From positions 31,629,501 through 31,693,500 of the forward strand of contig NC_088303.1 of the NCBI RefSeq assembly GCF_032854445.1: a stretch of DNA of 64,000 bases. The letters are read 5' to 3'. Under the pieces are notes generated by a model. The model was not told the DNA's origin and did no database searches. It saw only the letters and a program-made list of their open reading frames with translations. Source of the stretch: Liolophura sinensis. Lineage: Eukaryota; Mollusca; Polyplacophora; Chitonida; Chitonidae. The first letter of the stretch is position 1; each line of letters begins with the position of its first letter. Both the position numbers and the translations under genes were made by a program. This document shows, piece after piece, positions 1-11,067 of the stretch.

Positions 1-96
1 TAAACTATTGGAGTCACAATACAGAAAGGACAACAGTGTCCTAAAACGAAAATGTTGAAATTAATCATTAAATTTCTGCGAATATTTGTTTTCCAG

Positions 97-256
97 GTGA
101 TCGCTGTGCTATGTGGTGGGATCTCCTTGTTGTTAATGACACTGTCGGTGGCTGCTACAACATGGCTGGAGGCTGACAAACAGAGAGAAGGATTGTGGGA
201 AATCTGTTTTTGGGTCAATGAAAAAGAGGTGAACTGTGGAAAAAATGACGCCAGAT
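97..256 (+). CDS. TMEM47-like exon with TM1 and extracellular loop 1
   Basis: The frame is open from an ATG at 52 to the donor GT at 257-258 (GTAAGT). A pyrimidine-rich acceptor ending in cag at 94-96 precedes codon GTG at 97, in the same frame. The coding part therefore starts either at 52 or, more likely, at 97 after an upstream exon beyond the window edge. It encodes a hydrophobic TM1 (VIAVLCGGISLLLMTLSVAA), then W38 and GLW at 47-49, with Cys52 and Cys62 (numbered from the ATG at 52). These are the tryptophans and paired cysteines of the claudin/PMP22 first loop. The exon ends in phase 1. Confidence 0.75.
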
Positions 257-3200
257 GTAAGTGAATTGTTGTGTATATGTATTGAATTTCTCTGAACCCT
301 GTAACTGTGATGAGGTCATATTGATTCATGATGTCTTATGCAACTTTCACACAGGCTAAACATGGGTGATATATGCGTTTATCACATGGTCTTGTGCTCG
401 ACTCAGTGTGCCGTTAAGTTGAACGAATGATGGGAAGTTAATGCCAAACTGGCACTATTTCATCAATATCGAGGCGAGTAAAGAAGTAGAGTGTACATTA
501 TTTCATAATTTTCCTGAAACCTACACTCAAAAAATTAATCTGTTAAATTTAACAGAAAGTCTGTTATCTTAGTGATGCTAGAATATATTCTAGTAGTAGT
601 TTATTCAGTTACATATAACACACATGTTCTATTAATTCAACATAACCATTCTATTAGACTAACAGGACATTATGTGGAATATGACGCAATATTGTGTTGT
701 AATAACAGAATACATATATAGCATCACTCAGACAACATACTTTCTTTTGAATTTAACAGATTAATTTTTTGAGTGTACCCACTATCTCTCGTTACTTTCA
801 CAGTGTTTTCCCAGACTACATTTTCATTTGAACAATTCCATTGAAATTGCATACATACATTCTCTGAAAATGGTCTTTGTTTTATTTGACAAATAAAGTC
901 CAAGAGTAAACTTTGAAAAATGCTCAAGACTAAACCTTTGCAGTACAAAGTTCCTTGCTAAAATCTTCAAAGAGATATTATTGGTGTAATCTTGTCTTTA
1001 AAGCATACATAAAATCAAATGATCCATATCAATGTATGCATGTAGTTCATAATGGCCAAATTAAGTACCTAATTATAGACGCTGAATTATTGTTTACAGA
1101 CTTTCCGTAGACTGCATTAGATGAATGAGTTGATTTTAACTGATTAAGTTTTAAGTTTGACGCCTAATTTAAACAACATCGTAGCTTCAAGTTTATCTAT
1201 TTGGTTTATCGATATATCCGCGCAGGTACCTCAAAAAGGTTATGTTTTCTGGATATAAATACGCCTTTAGCCCGGTGTTGAGAATGTGTAAGCTTTGGAA
1301 TTAGCCAGATTAATCCTCACATAACCTTTCTGAACCTTTCTGTTCAGTCATAAGAGAAATACTAGCTTAAGAGAAGTTGACGTTTGCTTTTTGAAGCAAT
1401 TGCAGCTTCCTATATAGGTGCCGTGAGAATGAATGAATGATTATGGCTTAACGCCATATCGGTAGTGTTTCAGCCATATTGATGCGAGGGTTGCACGAGA
1501 AGAAACCTAACACTTAAGAAAACGTGTTAATAATTGGGCTTTGGCGACAAGAGAACCACGGGATGTGAACAACCAACTGTGGCGATAATAACAAAGTGGG
1601 TAATCAGGGGAAAAATAGTGAAACAGTGAGATAAATTGTTACAACATACAACACTTACAACATAGAGAGCAAAACCAGAGCAGCTATTACAGTATGATTA
1701 CTGGAAAATTGTAACCCGAGAGATACGGCTTCTTGTCAAATTACCTGAGTTAGCGTTTAAAAGAAATAATATATCGGTACCATGAGTTATTTATGAAGAA
1801 CTATGGAAATAAACCTAAAGGAGCACAGTTTTTCTGACGTGCTTGCTAATTCTAGAAATCAAGTATCAATCAGGAAACTGAAAATACAACTTCGTCCGTC
1901 TCTCGTACTTTACGCACTTACGATTGAAAGGCATAACAAGGCTCGGGTGACGTAAGCGGAAACAGTTACGTCCTCGGGTCATAGTAATACCTAGCTCCTG
2001 ATTGGTTAAAGTTGATATCATGACAGCGCTTTCGATGTTCTCAATGTAGGCGATTTGGCTTTCTTTGAACTGAGATATCTCGGTCAAGAGAACATCACAA
2101 AAACAAAAAGGTATGCTTTTCAAACTTCACGTGTAATACTTTATCGATGCATATATACATTTGGTCTGTTGTCTTTTCTTTTAGAGACCAAAGGTTCAAG
2201 TAATCCACTTGATTTTCGTTCATAAAATCTTCACATTTCTACAGTTTTTAACGTTACACTCTAATAAATCTGCTTTCCGGTTTTTGAATGTGTATTGCCA
2301 GAAAAACGTGTCAATGAAATGTTGGTTATCCCTTTAACAATATGAATTATGATTTTATGATCCGACTTTTTGGATTCCTGTATGCCAGGGGCGTCCGTGG
2401 CCGAGTTCTTAGAGCGTTAGCGCAGCACATATCCCCAGGACATTTCTGACCAATACGGTCGCTATGGTCATATGCTGGATTCCTCTCCGTTCGGATGTGC
2501 ATGGGAAAGTCTGCCTACAATCTCTAGATCGTCATCGGTGCGGCGTAAAAGACTATAATCACTTAAAAAAATAACATAACATAACCCGCCATTATCATAT
2601 ACCTGTTATTTGACAATTTATTTATGGAATTATAGTTTTCTGCTTGACATAATTTGTTGGAGCTATGGACTGGTTTGGGCAAAGTCCCTTTAAATTACAG
2701 TTCATCAGTCGTCAAAACATGCTGATTATACACTATCGTTTATAAACTCATAAACAATTCATTGCAAATACAGCTTGCAACTGTTGCGAACAATCATTGC
2801 AAATACAGTTTGTTGCGAACAATCCATTGCAAATACACTTTGTTGCCAACAATCGTTTGCAAGTACAGTTTGTTGCGAACAATCCATTGCATGTAAAGTT
2901 TGTTGCGAACAATTCATGGCAAATACAATTTGCTGTGCACAATTCATTGCAAGTAAAGTTTGTTGCGAAAAATTCATTGTAAGTTCAGTTTGTTGCGAAC
3001 AATTCATTTCAAGTAAAGTTTTTTGCGAACAAGCCATTGTAGGTTCTGTTTGTTGCGAGCAATTCATTGCAAGTACAGTTTGTTGCGAACAATTCATTGC
3101 AAATACAATTTGCTGGAAACCGTTAATTGCAAATAAAGTTTGTTGCGAAAATTTCATTTCAAATATAGTTTTTGCGGACAATTTATTTGTGCTAGCAGAT

Positions 3201-5064
3201 ATTTTCAGAGTTCTGGGACTTAGAAGTATATTACGCCAATATTGAATATTTATTTATTCAGTAAGTAAGAATGATACATTTAGCAGAAACTGAAGGCTTG
3301 GCTTGTAAAGAAATCTACTGTTGATTCTTTACACTGTTGCAATCAGTTGAGCACCGCGTCAGTTGTTCAGGAAAAACCTTCTTCACAGTTGAACTGAAGA
3401 GCTTAATTCTGCAGTTTCACGCGTCATCCTTGAATGCCCTAACTCTTCCCTGTCCGTGTGGTTGTTCGGTTCACTTTTCGGTCTTTCGAATGGAAATGTG
3501 GTTCGCTTTCGGTTTTACGGATCTTTAATATTTTGCTAAAAGAGCCTTGTTCGCAATCATTTTTTATTGTGCCGAAAATTTGAAGAATTGCTTGAGCGGA
3601 AACCGAGCTGACTGCTATTCAGTGTAATCTGATAGACAGGAAACACAATCCATGCAATCTGGTTAATTCTACTCAAACTTTTGTGATAAGAAAAATAGAT
3701 CCCGGGTGTTTCTTGCAAAGACTACAGAAGTATACTGGTGTCAGTATACGATTTATCAGACAAACTTAGGCGAGAAAGACAGTACGTTAAAAAAAATGCA
3801 AAATGTCGCCAACTCAAAAAAAAGAAAGAAAAGAAAATCTTCAGTTCAGTTTTTTTCACACCATAGTCATAAATGAAAAATAAACTACAGAGAGAAAATA
3901 TTGAAATGGAGATGTCTTCATAATCTAATTTGTCTTCCTTTCTTTTCAGCATGGGTGGAGATCTGTCGGACGTTGTGTCTGGTATCCATGGCGATCTGCT
4001 TAAGTGCCACAATATTGACAGTGCTCGGTTTACGAAGTTCAAGCTCCAAATGGAAATACACCTTTTATAGACTAGCCACAATCGCCATGTTTTCAGCAGG
4101 TAAAAACAAACGTTAATACGTTCTATTGACATTTCCTTTGAAAAAAATTTATAAACGTCAAATCTGGCGTTACTTATAAGAAGGTGGTATGAATAGCAGT
4201 TATATTTTACAAATTACATATATTTATGTCATCTATTATTATTATCAGTATGCATTCATTAAATTATATCAAAAGTCAGGTGATTTGTCAGCTACTTGAA
4301 GAAGGTTGGTGGTTTCCTCTGAGCGCTCCGGTTCCCTCCACCCATAAACCTGACTGTCATCATATTAGTGAAAAATTCTTGAACACGGCGATAAACACTA
4401 AACAAATTTTACATATCTGGTTAGTTTGACGGATTTTATATTTGTGACTTGCTGATATCGTACATTTTCATTTCTTCAGTCGTATGACAACCACACATAA
4501 TGGTACTGTTATATATTCTTGCATTGTTTTCATTTCGGTTACTTTGGTAGGTCACCAAACTCGGATTTCGCTTTTTGCACGTGGTAGAAACTGATCGTAA
4601 AGGGAATTAAAAATCCTTTGAAATCCCGTATGATGTGGTACTGATGCTATCGATTTTACTTCTGACGTTTATTTCCTCATCCATTTTTCCCATCCGCTTT
4701 TTTATATTTGGTACTGGCATAAAAATGTAGAAATGCCTTCCTGCACAAGAGATATGCATTTCTAAAAATGATTTCTTTTTGTTTCATTTATATCCATTTT
4801 TCTCGTATTTCTTTTTTTCTTCTTGCAGTTATTTGTGAGGTCATTTCCTTAATAGTTTTTCCTGTGATGTTTTTGAGTGAGATTGAGGCTCGAGTACAAG
4901 TCCGGTGGGAATTCGGCTGGGCTTACGGAATCGGTTGGGGAGCGGCCATCTTCATGCTTGGCGCGGCATTCTTGCTACTGTTTGACAGGGAAACGGAAGA
5001 ACTTGAAATCAGAGAGAAGACATACTACAAAAATGATATAGAAAGTACTGACGAATCCCCGTAA
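97..5064 (+). CDS. TMEM47-like four-pass membrane protein (PMP22/claudin superfamily), three exons
   Basis: Joined coding exons are 97-256, 3950-4099 and 4829-5064. All junctions are GT-AG and the phases agree (phase 1 at both introns). Exon 1 carries TM1 and the first extracellular loop with the claudin-type signature W..GLW..C..C. Exon 2 carries TM2 and the start of TM3. Exon 3 carries the rest of TM3, a loop ending EFGWAYGIGWGAAIF, TM4 and a short acidic cytoplasmic tail. The last segment closely resembles vertebrate TMEM47 (EFNWGYGLAWGATIF, from memory). TMEM47 and its nematode relative VAB-9 sit at cell junctions and organise adherens or septate-type contacts; that role here is inferred from the family. 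The protein is 196 residues if an ATG at 52 is the start, against about 181 in vertebrates. A good acceptor just before 97 suggests instead that a first exon lies outside the window. PERP is the main alternative family member. Confidence 0.8.
522..777. mobile_element. MITE with long terminal inverted repeats (copy 1)
   Basis: The left end at 522-585 and the right end at 718-777 are inverted repeats of about 60 bases, both starting TACACTCAAAAAATTAATCT when read inward, with a few mismatches. The interior has no coding capacity and the element is 256 bp long. A related, more decayed copy lies at 8935-9184. It is a non-autonomous DNA transposon. The superfamily is not determined because target-site duplication is unclear (possibly TA). 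Confidence 0.75.
1425..1500. repeat. Dispersed repeat fragment
   Basis: GAATGAATGATTATGGCTTA followed by a TTTCAGCCATATTG segment recurs at 54033-54105, and in part at 30125-30175 and 57196-57240. It is a multi-copy interspersed element; class unknown. Confidence 0.55.
2390..2575 (+). mobile_element. tRNA-derived SINE-like element
   Basis: The 5' end GTGGCCGAGTTCTTAGAGCG resembles a Leu/Ser-type tRNA with its A box, and a degenerate B-box-like GGATTCCTCTCC follows about 75 bases later. The body ends GCGGCGTAAAAGAC and then an A-rich tail. It cannot be a working tRNA because the cloverleaf is not maintained. Confidence 0.55.
2750..3185. repeat. 30-bp minisatellite, about 14 copies
   Basis: The unit reads roughly AACAATTCATTGCAAATACA plus GTTTGTTGCG. 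Each 60-base stretch holds exactly two units. Because the period is divisible by three, several overlapping frames stay open on both strands (repeats such as CCEQFIA on plus and MNCSQQT on minus). These are not supported as genes. Confidence 0.9.
3950..4099 (+). CDS. TMEM47-like exon with TM2 and start of TM3
   Basis: The acceptor is ttttcag at 3943-3949 and the donor is GTAAAA at 4100. The exon supplies two bases to a split Ser codon, then reads WVEICRTLCLVSMAICLSA and on through a short basic loop (SSSSKWKYTFYR) into the start of TM3. Its 150 nt keep the frame (2+147+1). Confidence 0.8.
4300..4410 (+). mobile_element. Degenerate SINE tail in intron 2 of the TMEM47-like gene
   Basis: Segments matching the 3' half of the common SINE (GGTTTCCTCTGAGCGCTCCG, then a GTGAAAAATTCTTGAACACG block) lie in this 0.7-kb intron (4100-4828). 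Nothing else is recognisable there. Confidence 0.5.
4829..5064 (+). CDS. TMEM47-like last exon with TM3, loop 2, TM4 and tail
   Basis: The acceptor is ttcttgcag ending at 4828. The exon completes TM3 (VICEVISLIVFPVMFL), then the second loop, TM4 (WGAAIFMLGAAFLLLF) and an acidic tail ending ESTDESP, with stop TAA at 5062-5064. The loop and TM4 are the part most clearly shared with TMEM47. No confident AATAAA polyadenylation signal was found close downstream. Confidence 0.82.
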
Positions 5065-7170
5065 TACAAAAAAGAAGTTTATATTTAATATTTTGTGTCG
5101 ATGACGTTTGACGTGAAGAAAGAATGTGTGAGATGTGTGCATGTGTCCTTTACACGAGGATCAAGTTTGTCATATTTCACGTGTGGATTCTTAGACGCGC
5201 GATCTCGTGTCATTAATCCTCTTGGGAGGAGGGCGTCAATTATTGAGTAGCCAAATCCTTCCGAGAAGACAAATGTGACGAAAAAAGGTGTATTTTCCAG
5301 CTGGAAACTCGGAACGATGTGCCAGACATCTCGTGTCTTCGTCAGTCTGAAGACTCATTCCTCAGATTAAATGTGAAGCCGTCACCATTTCCTTCTCACA
5401 ACACCACAAGGCTCTTGGTTTCAAAATGTTCAACACTCCATTCTGTGGATCACTTTATTTCATTTTCTTGTCGCGTCATAATCATACCCAGAAGAACTAC
5501 CAGGCATTTCGGTCCCCAGTCGTTTGTATAATGAATACGCAATGAGGACAGGCTGCTGAGAGTTCCGAGTAAAGGAGAAAGAAAAACAAAAAAAAAAAAA
5601 AAACAAAAAACAAAATCAAACATTTCTTGCTACAAAACATTAACAAACGGCTTCTTTAAACTAGACTGTTTCTTTTTTTTTTTTGGACTGTCTTGTCTGA
5701 TGCTGATGTGCTCCCACAGTGCAGGCACATATCACGTGGAATTCCGAGAAACACCTGGGAATTGTCACGTGATAGATACTGGAAATTTTCTATGTTATGC
5801 ATATGTGTCATCAGCATAACTCAGTCAACTTTAATTAAAAATTTATTAAGATTTCAAGTCAAATGATATCACAAGCAGTGCCAATTCCTATATATCCATA
5901 AACGTTTCTACCCTTTTCTTAAAACTAATTAATTAACAGGACTATTCACTTTCCGCTTTTATGACTTTATCACTTTCCACTGTGATTGTACGCATATTTA
6001 ATCATGGAAAAATCCACATACACTATTTCTTTGGGATTTTTCACCTGAAAACGACTTATAGTGTCGTCCGAATATGTGGTCAAATACGTTAAATCCAGAG
6101 TCTTTTATGTGTTTTGTTGTTTCTCTTTCTTCTGTCTCCTTCTCCCAACGAGAACACGATGCATGTGGCCACAACAGAATACAATTTTTGGTTGTCTTTC
6201 TGTTTTTTACGAATCACTTTATTTGAACATTTTTTTCTGCTTGATACTCCACTGTAGTATGTCGGACTTCGTGTTGAGGTGGAGTGATGAACATGGAGTT
6301 TGCATACTAATGGGAGATTATACGCCATGTTAGATGCTGAAGTTTTGAACCACATTGCCCAAGTGCCGTATTCCAAAGACTATCCAAACCTATTGATATA
6401 GGATGGCTTTCTTTAATCTTGATTCGGGACTTTTTCTTGGCATTGCTTTACTTATATTTGGACATGTCTGGTATGTGGCCTGGGGGTAGAATCCGTGTGT
6501 CTCCAACTTCCGGAAGTGTGTTCGAGCCAAAAGGAATTAATCACTCCTTCTATACACCCCTATCTGGTTTATCAGATGCTTTGTGTGTGTGTGTGTGTGT
6601 GTGTCGTTTTTGCTTGTCAGAGACAAAGAATTCTCTATTAAAGAGGTGTTAAAGGTTGTCTTGTTACCTAGCTTAGTGGTAAAATCTAGTGCCTATGTTA
6701 TCACTACAAACTTTCAAAGCATAGTTAAGTTTGGTAAATGTACGTTTCTGTATATATTAACATAAATTGTACCTTCATCGTATTTTGCCAGTGTGAAGTG
6801 TTATGCACGACACACAATTATAGTAATAGCTCGGAGCACATCAAAAGCCTGGCTCATCCTCACGTGACGACATGTTACTGCAAGGGACACAACCGTTTTG
6901 CCGCAATACAATACGTTTCTCCACCTCCCCCCCCACTCCGCCCCCTCGTTTTAGTGACATACTTTGCTCCAACTGTTGAATCTTTGTGTGTCTTAAATAT
7001 GCGCATCTGTGATATCCATGTTCAGTCTCTGTTATATAAACGCGTATGTATCCCCATATATCATGCCCAATATATCATGCCAAAGTGGGTAACACGTGCA
7101 TCAGGTGTTCTTATATGTACATTTAATGATATTTTACATGTCGTAATTGTTTTAACCCTGGAGGTCAAAC

Positions 7171-7425
7171 CCGCATTGTATGTATGTATGTATGCATGCT
7201 CGGGATTTTACGTTGTACTTAACAATTTGTCAGTCATCCCCACGACCATGAGTCTTCGGGTGTGTAAATATATACCATGCTTTTTATGCCATTCGGCCAA
7301 AGTGCTATCGTCACTGAAGTATCATGCCGAAGACACGAGATATGACACCCCACCCATTTCCTTGTGCTAACTTCTCAGTGTCCAATGCCAAGCGAGGCAG
7401 CAACAAGTGCCATTTTAAACCAGCT
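7171..7425 (+). repeat. Interspersed repeat, copy A
   Basis: The copy runs from a GTATGTATGTATG start through TACTTAACAATTTGTCAGTC and CACTGAAGTATCATGCCGAA to CAAGCGAGGCAGCAACAAGT (7391-7410, one mismatch), ending in CATTTTAAA-like sequence. The same blocks occur in the same order at 9430-9670. Confidence 0.65.
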
Positions 7426-7714
7426 TTCTACCTAGTCATGTGCGTTATTGTGCTTACCTTCTGATTCAGATGAATTCCGACGTTTGTATTGTGGGGGACA
7501 AGCGAGTCTATCTGCACACCTTAGAGTATAATCTCTAATCCTAATCATACGTGTTTGGTATTTTGGGGTCATAAACCCAAATGACGTTGTATTTCTGCAA
7601 TGTTACAACATGAACTCAGCCTACCCGTGTTCATGTATATTGTTTCATTGAAAAATGTAAGTTATCTAACCATCCTAGTATAGTCAATCATGTGGAGATT
7701 TTCTAACCCTCCGT

Positions 7715-7985
7715 TATTTCAAACCCTCGCTATTGTCTCCTTATGTCCTTCTTTAAACCAGTCCCGTAGCCTCTTATCTCTTGCTTCAAACAAATATTGT
7801 AGCCTATTATCTCCTGCTTTAAGACGTTGCTGTAGCCTCCTTATGTTCAGCTTCAAAACAATGTCGTAGACTTTTATACCCTTCTTCAAACCGATGCTGA
7901 ACTTATGTACTCTGCTTGAAACCAGTGGAGCAGCCTGTCGTATTCTACGTCAAACCATGCGACAACCTGCTTGTGCTCAGAGTGA
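7715..7985. repeat. Decayed minisatellite, period about 40 bp
   Basis: Six to seven diverged units each contain a CTTCAAACC-like box followed by TGTAGCCTCTTAT-like sequence. Period and copy boundaries vary, as in an old array. Confidence 0.55.
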
Positions 7986-8934
7986 AGCCGAAGTCGGCTT
8001 GTTCTCCCAGCGGTTTCCTGGCTTGTAAACAGCATACATATTTGTCAGACGTTTAACTTAAAACCACTTTAGCCCAAATTAGCCAAAATGGTAACATTGT
8101 CTAGCCTCTTCTTTTCGAATAAGCCTTAATATAACTGCGGTATAGGCCATCATTACTCTTGTACGTGTGTTTCTTTTCTTTTTTTTGATCAAATTAAAAA
8201 AAGGGCTATGTCTGAGTACGTGTACTTTCTTTAGTGCCCAATTAGGCAACAAATCTGGCAGTGTATGTTTTTCTCTCTGAATCAGACACGGTCAGACTCT
8301 TATTCTTATTAACTATTAAGGCCGTTATTTAAACACCCATTACCATGGTGCTTATCTTGAGACGAAACTTTTGTTAGAAAATATATGGCTTTCAGGGTGA
8401 AACACGGTAAAGGAAAATGTAAGAGGTATGCTTTCATAGTAACCAAACCAACTATTCATTAACTCTCATGGTTCTTTAGAAAGCTTACAAAATAGAAACT
8501 AAATGGTTAAGTTCTGAGAATTGCAATGGTGTTTAGAGTACCGTACATACATGCACCTTGTCCCAAGGTTTGAGCATGCACGTTGTCACTTTATTTGTCT
8601 TTCTGTGCTCACATCTTTTAAAAGCAAGGCCAAAACTACACTATATGGAGAAATGTTATAAAAAGGGTAGAAGATTTTTACAAATCTAGGAGTAACGCAG
8701 AGCAATGATCTAAATTGCAAGTAACATATTGCCATTACCGTCAGACAAGGATATCGAACGGGTTTCATATATGAACAGCCATACTATCATCCTTCACAAG
8801 ATTTGACTCGCTCAAATTTCTTTGGATAGCTTATCCTTAGTTCTTTTAACTCTGGAGTATACAACTGAATTTCAATTAAAAAAAAAACAACAAAATGACA
8901 ACTGAAGACATCTCAATTTGTCCATCACTCAGAT

Positions 8935-9184
8935 TTCACAGAAAGTCTGAGTGATGCTAGAATGTACTCTGTTAATGCTTTAGACGACTCTGTCACATAG
9001 CAGCAGGTTATACTATTAAAATAACAAACATTTTTTTATTCCTTCAACATAAAGGTTGTGTCTGGATAGCCGGATATTATGTTTAATTTACCAGTGAAGT
9101 GTTATAACAATAGAATACATTCTAGTATCACACAGACTACAGACTTTCTGTTAAATTAACATATTGTAAAAAAATTTTCAGTGT
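8935..9184. mobile_element. MITE (copy 2, decayed)
   Basis: CAGAAAGTCTGAGTGATGCT at the left and the inverted CTACAGACTTTCTGTTAAAT at the right match the ends of the element at 522-777. Interior blocks such as GTGTTATAACAATAGAATAC also match. The outermost left end has been lost. Confidence 0.65.
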
Positions 9185-9429
9185 AGTAGACTTACAAGTC
9201 TCTTCTGTGTGTACAAGCATGTCTGTGTTATATATTTAAGAAGGTTGTCAGCAATGTTTAATTCAGAAAGTCACGAAAAGCTGTAATGTGCACTACCAGT
9301 TGTTTGATTGCTCCTTATTCACTCCAGAAACAACGCAGACCTATAACGATGACAGAGAAATAGGTCTACTTGTGTTTGAGGGATCGTAACTTCTATACTT
9401 AACTAAGTCATGATAGGTTGTTTCAAAGT

Positions 9430-9670
9430 ATGTATGTAAGCCGAGGTTTGACGCCGTACTTAACAATTTTCCAGTCATATGACGAGGAGTCATTAGACCT
9501 AAACTGTGTCTTCTCGTAGCAGACTTTCCGCCACTGAAGTATCACGCCGAAGACAACAGACACGACCTAGTCACATCATACTGACACCGGGTCAACCCGT
9601 CTGGCTTCCGTACTCGAGCCTCTCAGTGCTGAGCGTCAAGCGAGGCAGCAACAAGTACCATTTTTAAAGT
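9430..9670 (+). repeat. Interspersed repeat, copy B
   Basis: Shares collinear blocks with 7171-7425, including CACTGAAGTATCACGCCGAA and AAGCGAGGCAGCAACAAGTA. This copy has an intact-looking TTTGACGCCGTACTTAACAA block. Confidence 0.65.
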
Positions 9671-10579
9671 GATTGGTATAATTTTTTCAAAGTAATAGTG
9701 ATGTTCATTTTCTCGCCTTGAAGTATGAGCCTACTTTATTTAAATATGTGCGATTATTCTTTAGTGTACAGTCAATTCAATGCTTCATTCTCAAAGACCT
9801 ATATATTAGGCTTGACTTGATATCGTTGCTATGGCTATTGATTGTTATTGCTAATTTGGGCTCGTCACTGGCCTATCAATGGCATGATGCACCGTACAGA
9901 ACATACACCGATAAGTATCTCCAATGATATTATTACTATTATTATTATATACGTATGAAACTTAACCGTCATATAAATCAATTCTTTCTATCTTGTAACG
10001 ATAATTCGTCATATCACAAGGAAACCAGCTTGCAGTCCCTGCTGCAAAGCGGTGCGCAAGTTTGCGCATGCGTAAGCGTCATGGTTACACATAGGCCTAC
10101 GTTGCCATAGCGGTGGTGCCTGCAGCAGAGTTTTACGCACGTCTGTAGAACGGGTTCCAGCATGGGATTCTCACCATCACCCCACTGTAATACATTGTAC
10201 AGTATTATAATACACAGTATATTTTACCAGCATGTACTTCACGTTGTTTGAAAAGGGCCATTGGTTATAAGTCATAAAAACAAATAAACAATTAAATTAA
10301 ATAGACAAAGAATGGATATAATGAAAGGAGTTAATAAATGATATTTTTAGGGTTCTGCACGTCGAGCTTCAGATATATAGGTTTATACCCTAAAACCAAA
10401 TACAGACTTCAGGATTACACAGCTTAAGTTGTAAGGTTGTCACCGCCTAAGGATTTTTTTATTCTAAGTATAGAAAATATCCTCTTTGTTACTGTGTGTT
10501 GAAATAACATTAAAATTATACTATTTCAAATTTGTTTTGTTCTTTTTCCTACCAACTACTTGATTTGATGGCAGTTACA

Positions 10580-10582
10580 TTC

Positions 10583-10630
<48 letters not shown>

Positions 10631-10800
10631 CCCGATACACAGTATATGCATAGATATGCGTAAACATGTAATGTGCATTCATTACATGCTTACAGATATA
10701 CCATGAATTCATGACGTGTGTAGAGACGTAGCGTGAATTCATGACGATATGCGTACAGATATACCGTGCAATCATGACGATATGTGTAGAGATATGCCTT
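10580..10800. repeat. (AT)n(GT)n microsatellite followed by a short minisatellite
   Basis: An AT run then a GT run fills 10582-10630. It is followed by four or five diverged units of about 33 bp with ATTCATGACGATATGYGTA and AGATATACCRTG motifs, up to about 10797. Confidence 0.7.
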
Positions 10801-11067
10801 TTTGGGGGCAAGGCAAGAAGAAAACGTATTTCAAACTGTACAGAGGCAAGCGGGAATCACTGCATACCACACAGCAAGCATTTCTTCTCATCCACTAAGT
10901 ATGAAACGCCCTTACATTACAAGATGGCAGAACCTCCATTGCAACCACAGCATCTCATTGAGTAGTTATCAAACGCAGTTTACTTCACATCAACTGCAGT
11001 TGCGAAGCAGGCTGGATTTAGCGCATACAGTAAACCAACTATTCCCACAGTGTGAAGACAGTTTAGA

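Larger units (their letters stand above)
257..3949 (+). other. Intron 1 of the TMEM47-like gene
   Basis: This 3.7-kb intron is AT-rich. It holds a MITE (522-777), a copy of a dispersed repeat (about 1425-1500), a tRNA-derived SINE-like element (about 2390-2575) and a 30-bp minisatellite (2750-3185). I see no other coding signal; open frames inside it follow from the minisatellite period being a multiple of three. Confidence 0.75.
5065..10570. other. Gene-free stretch after the TMEM47-like gene
   Basis: The start is probably 3' UTR of the TMEM47-like gene. The rest contains a (GT)n tract (6581-6604), two copies of a repeat (7171-7425 and 9430-9670), a degenerate minisatellite (7715-7985) and the second MITE copy (8935-9184). 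The longest open frame (6738-7370, plus) runs through repeat sequence and shows no domain. No gene is supported. Confidence 0.6.

Noticed and set aside
2759-3245. Overlapping open frames in several phases over the 30-bp array
   Set aside because: Explained by a repeat period divisible by three; frames are open on both strands at once.
6738-7370. 210-codon plus-strand open frame
   Set aside because: It runs into an interspersed repeat (7171-7425), shows no domain or sensible composition, and has no splice or family support.
9718-9927. 69-codon hydrophobic open frame
   Set aside because: One hydrophobic stretch only, with no homology I recognise and no exon-like boundaries; probably chance in AT-rich DNA.
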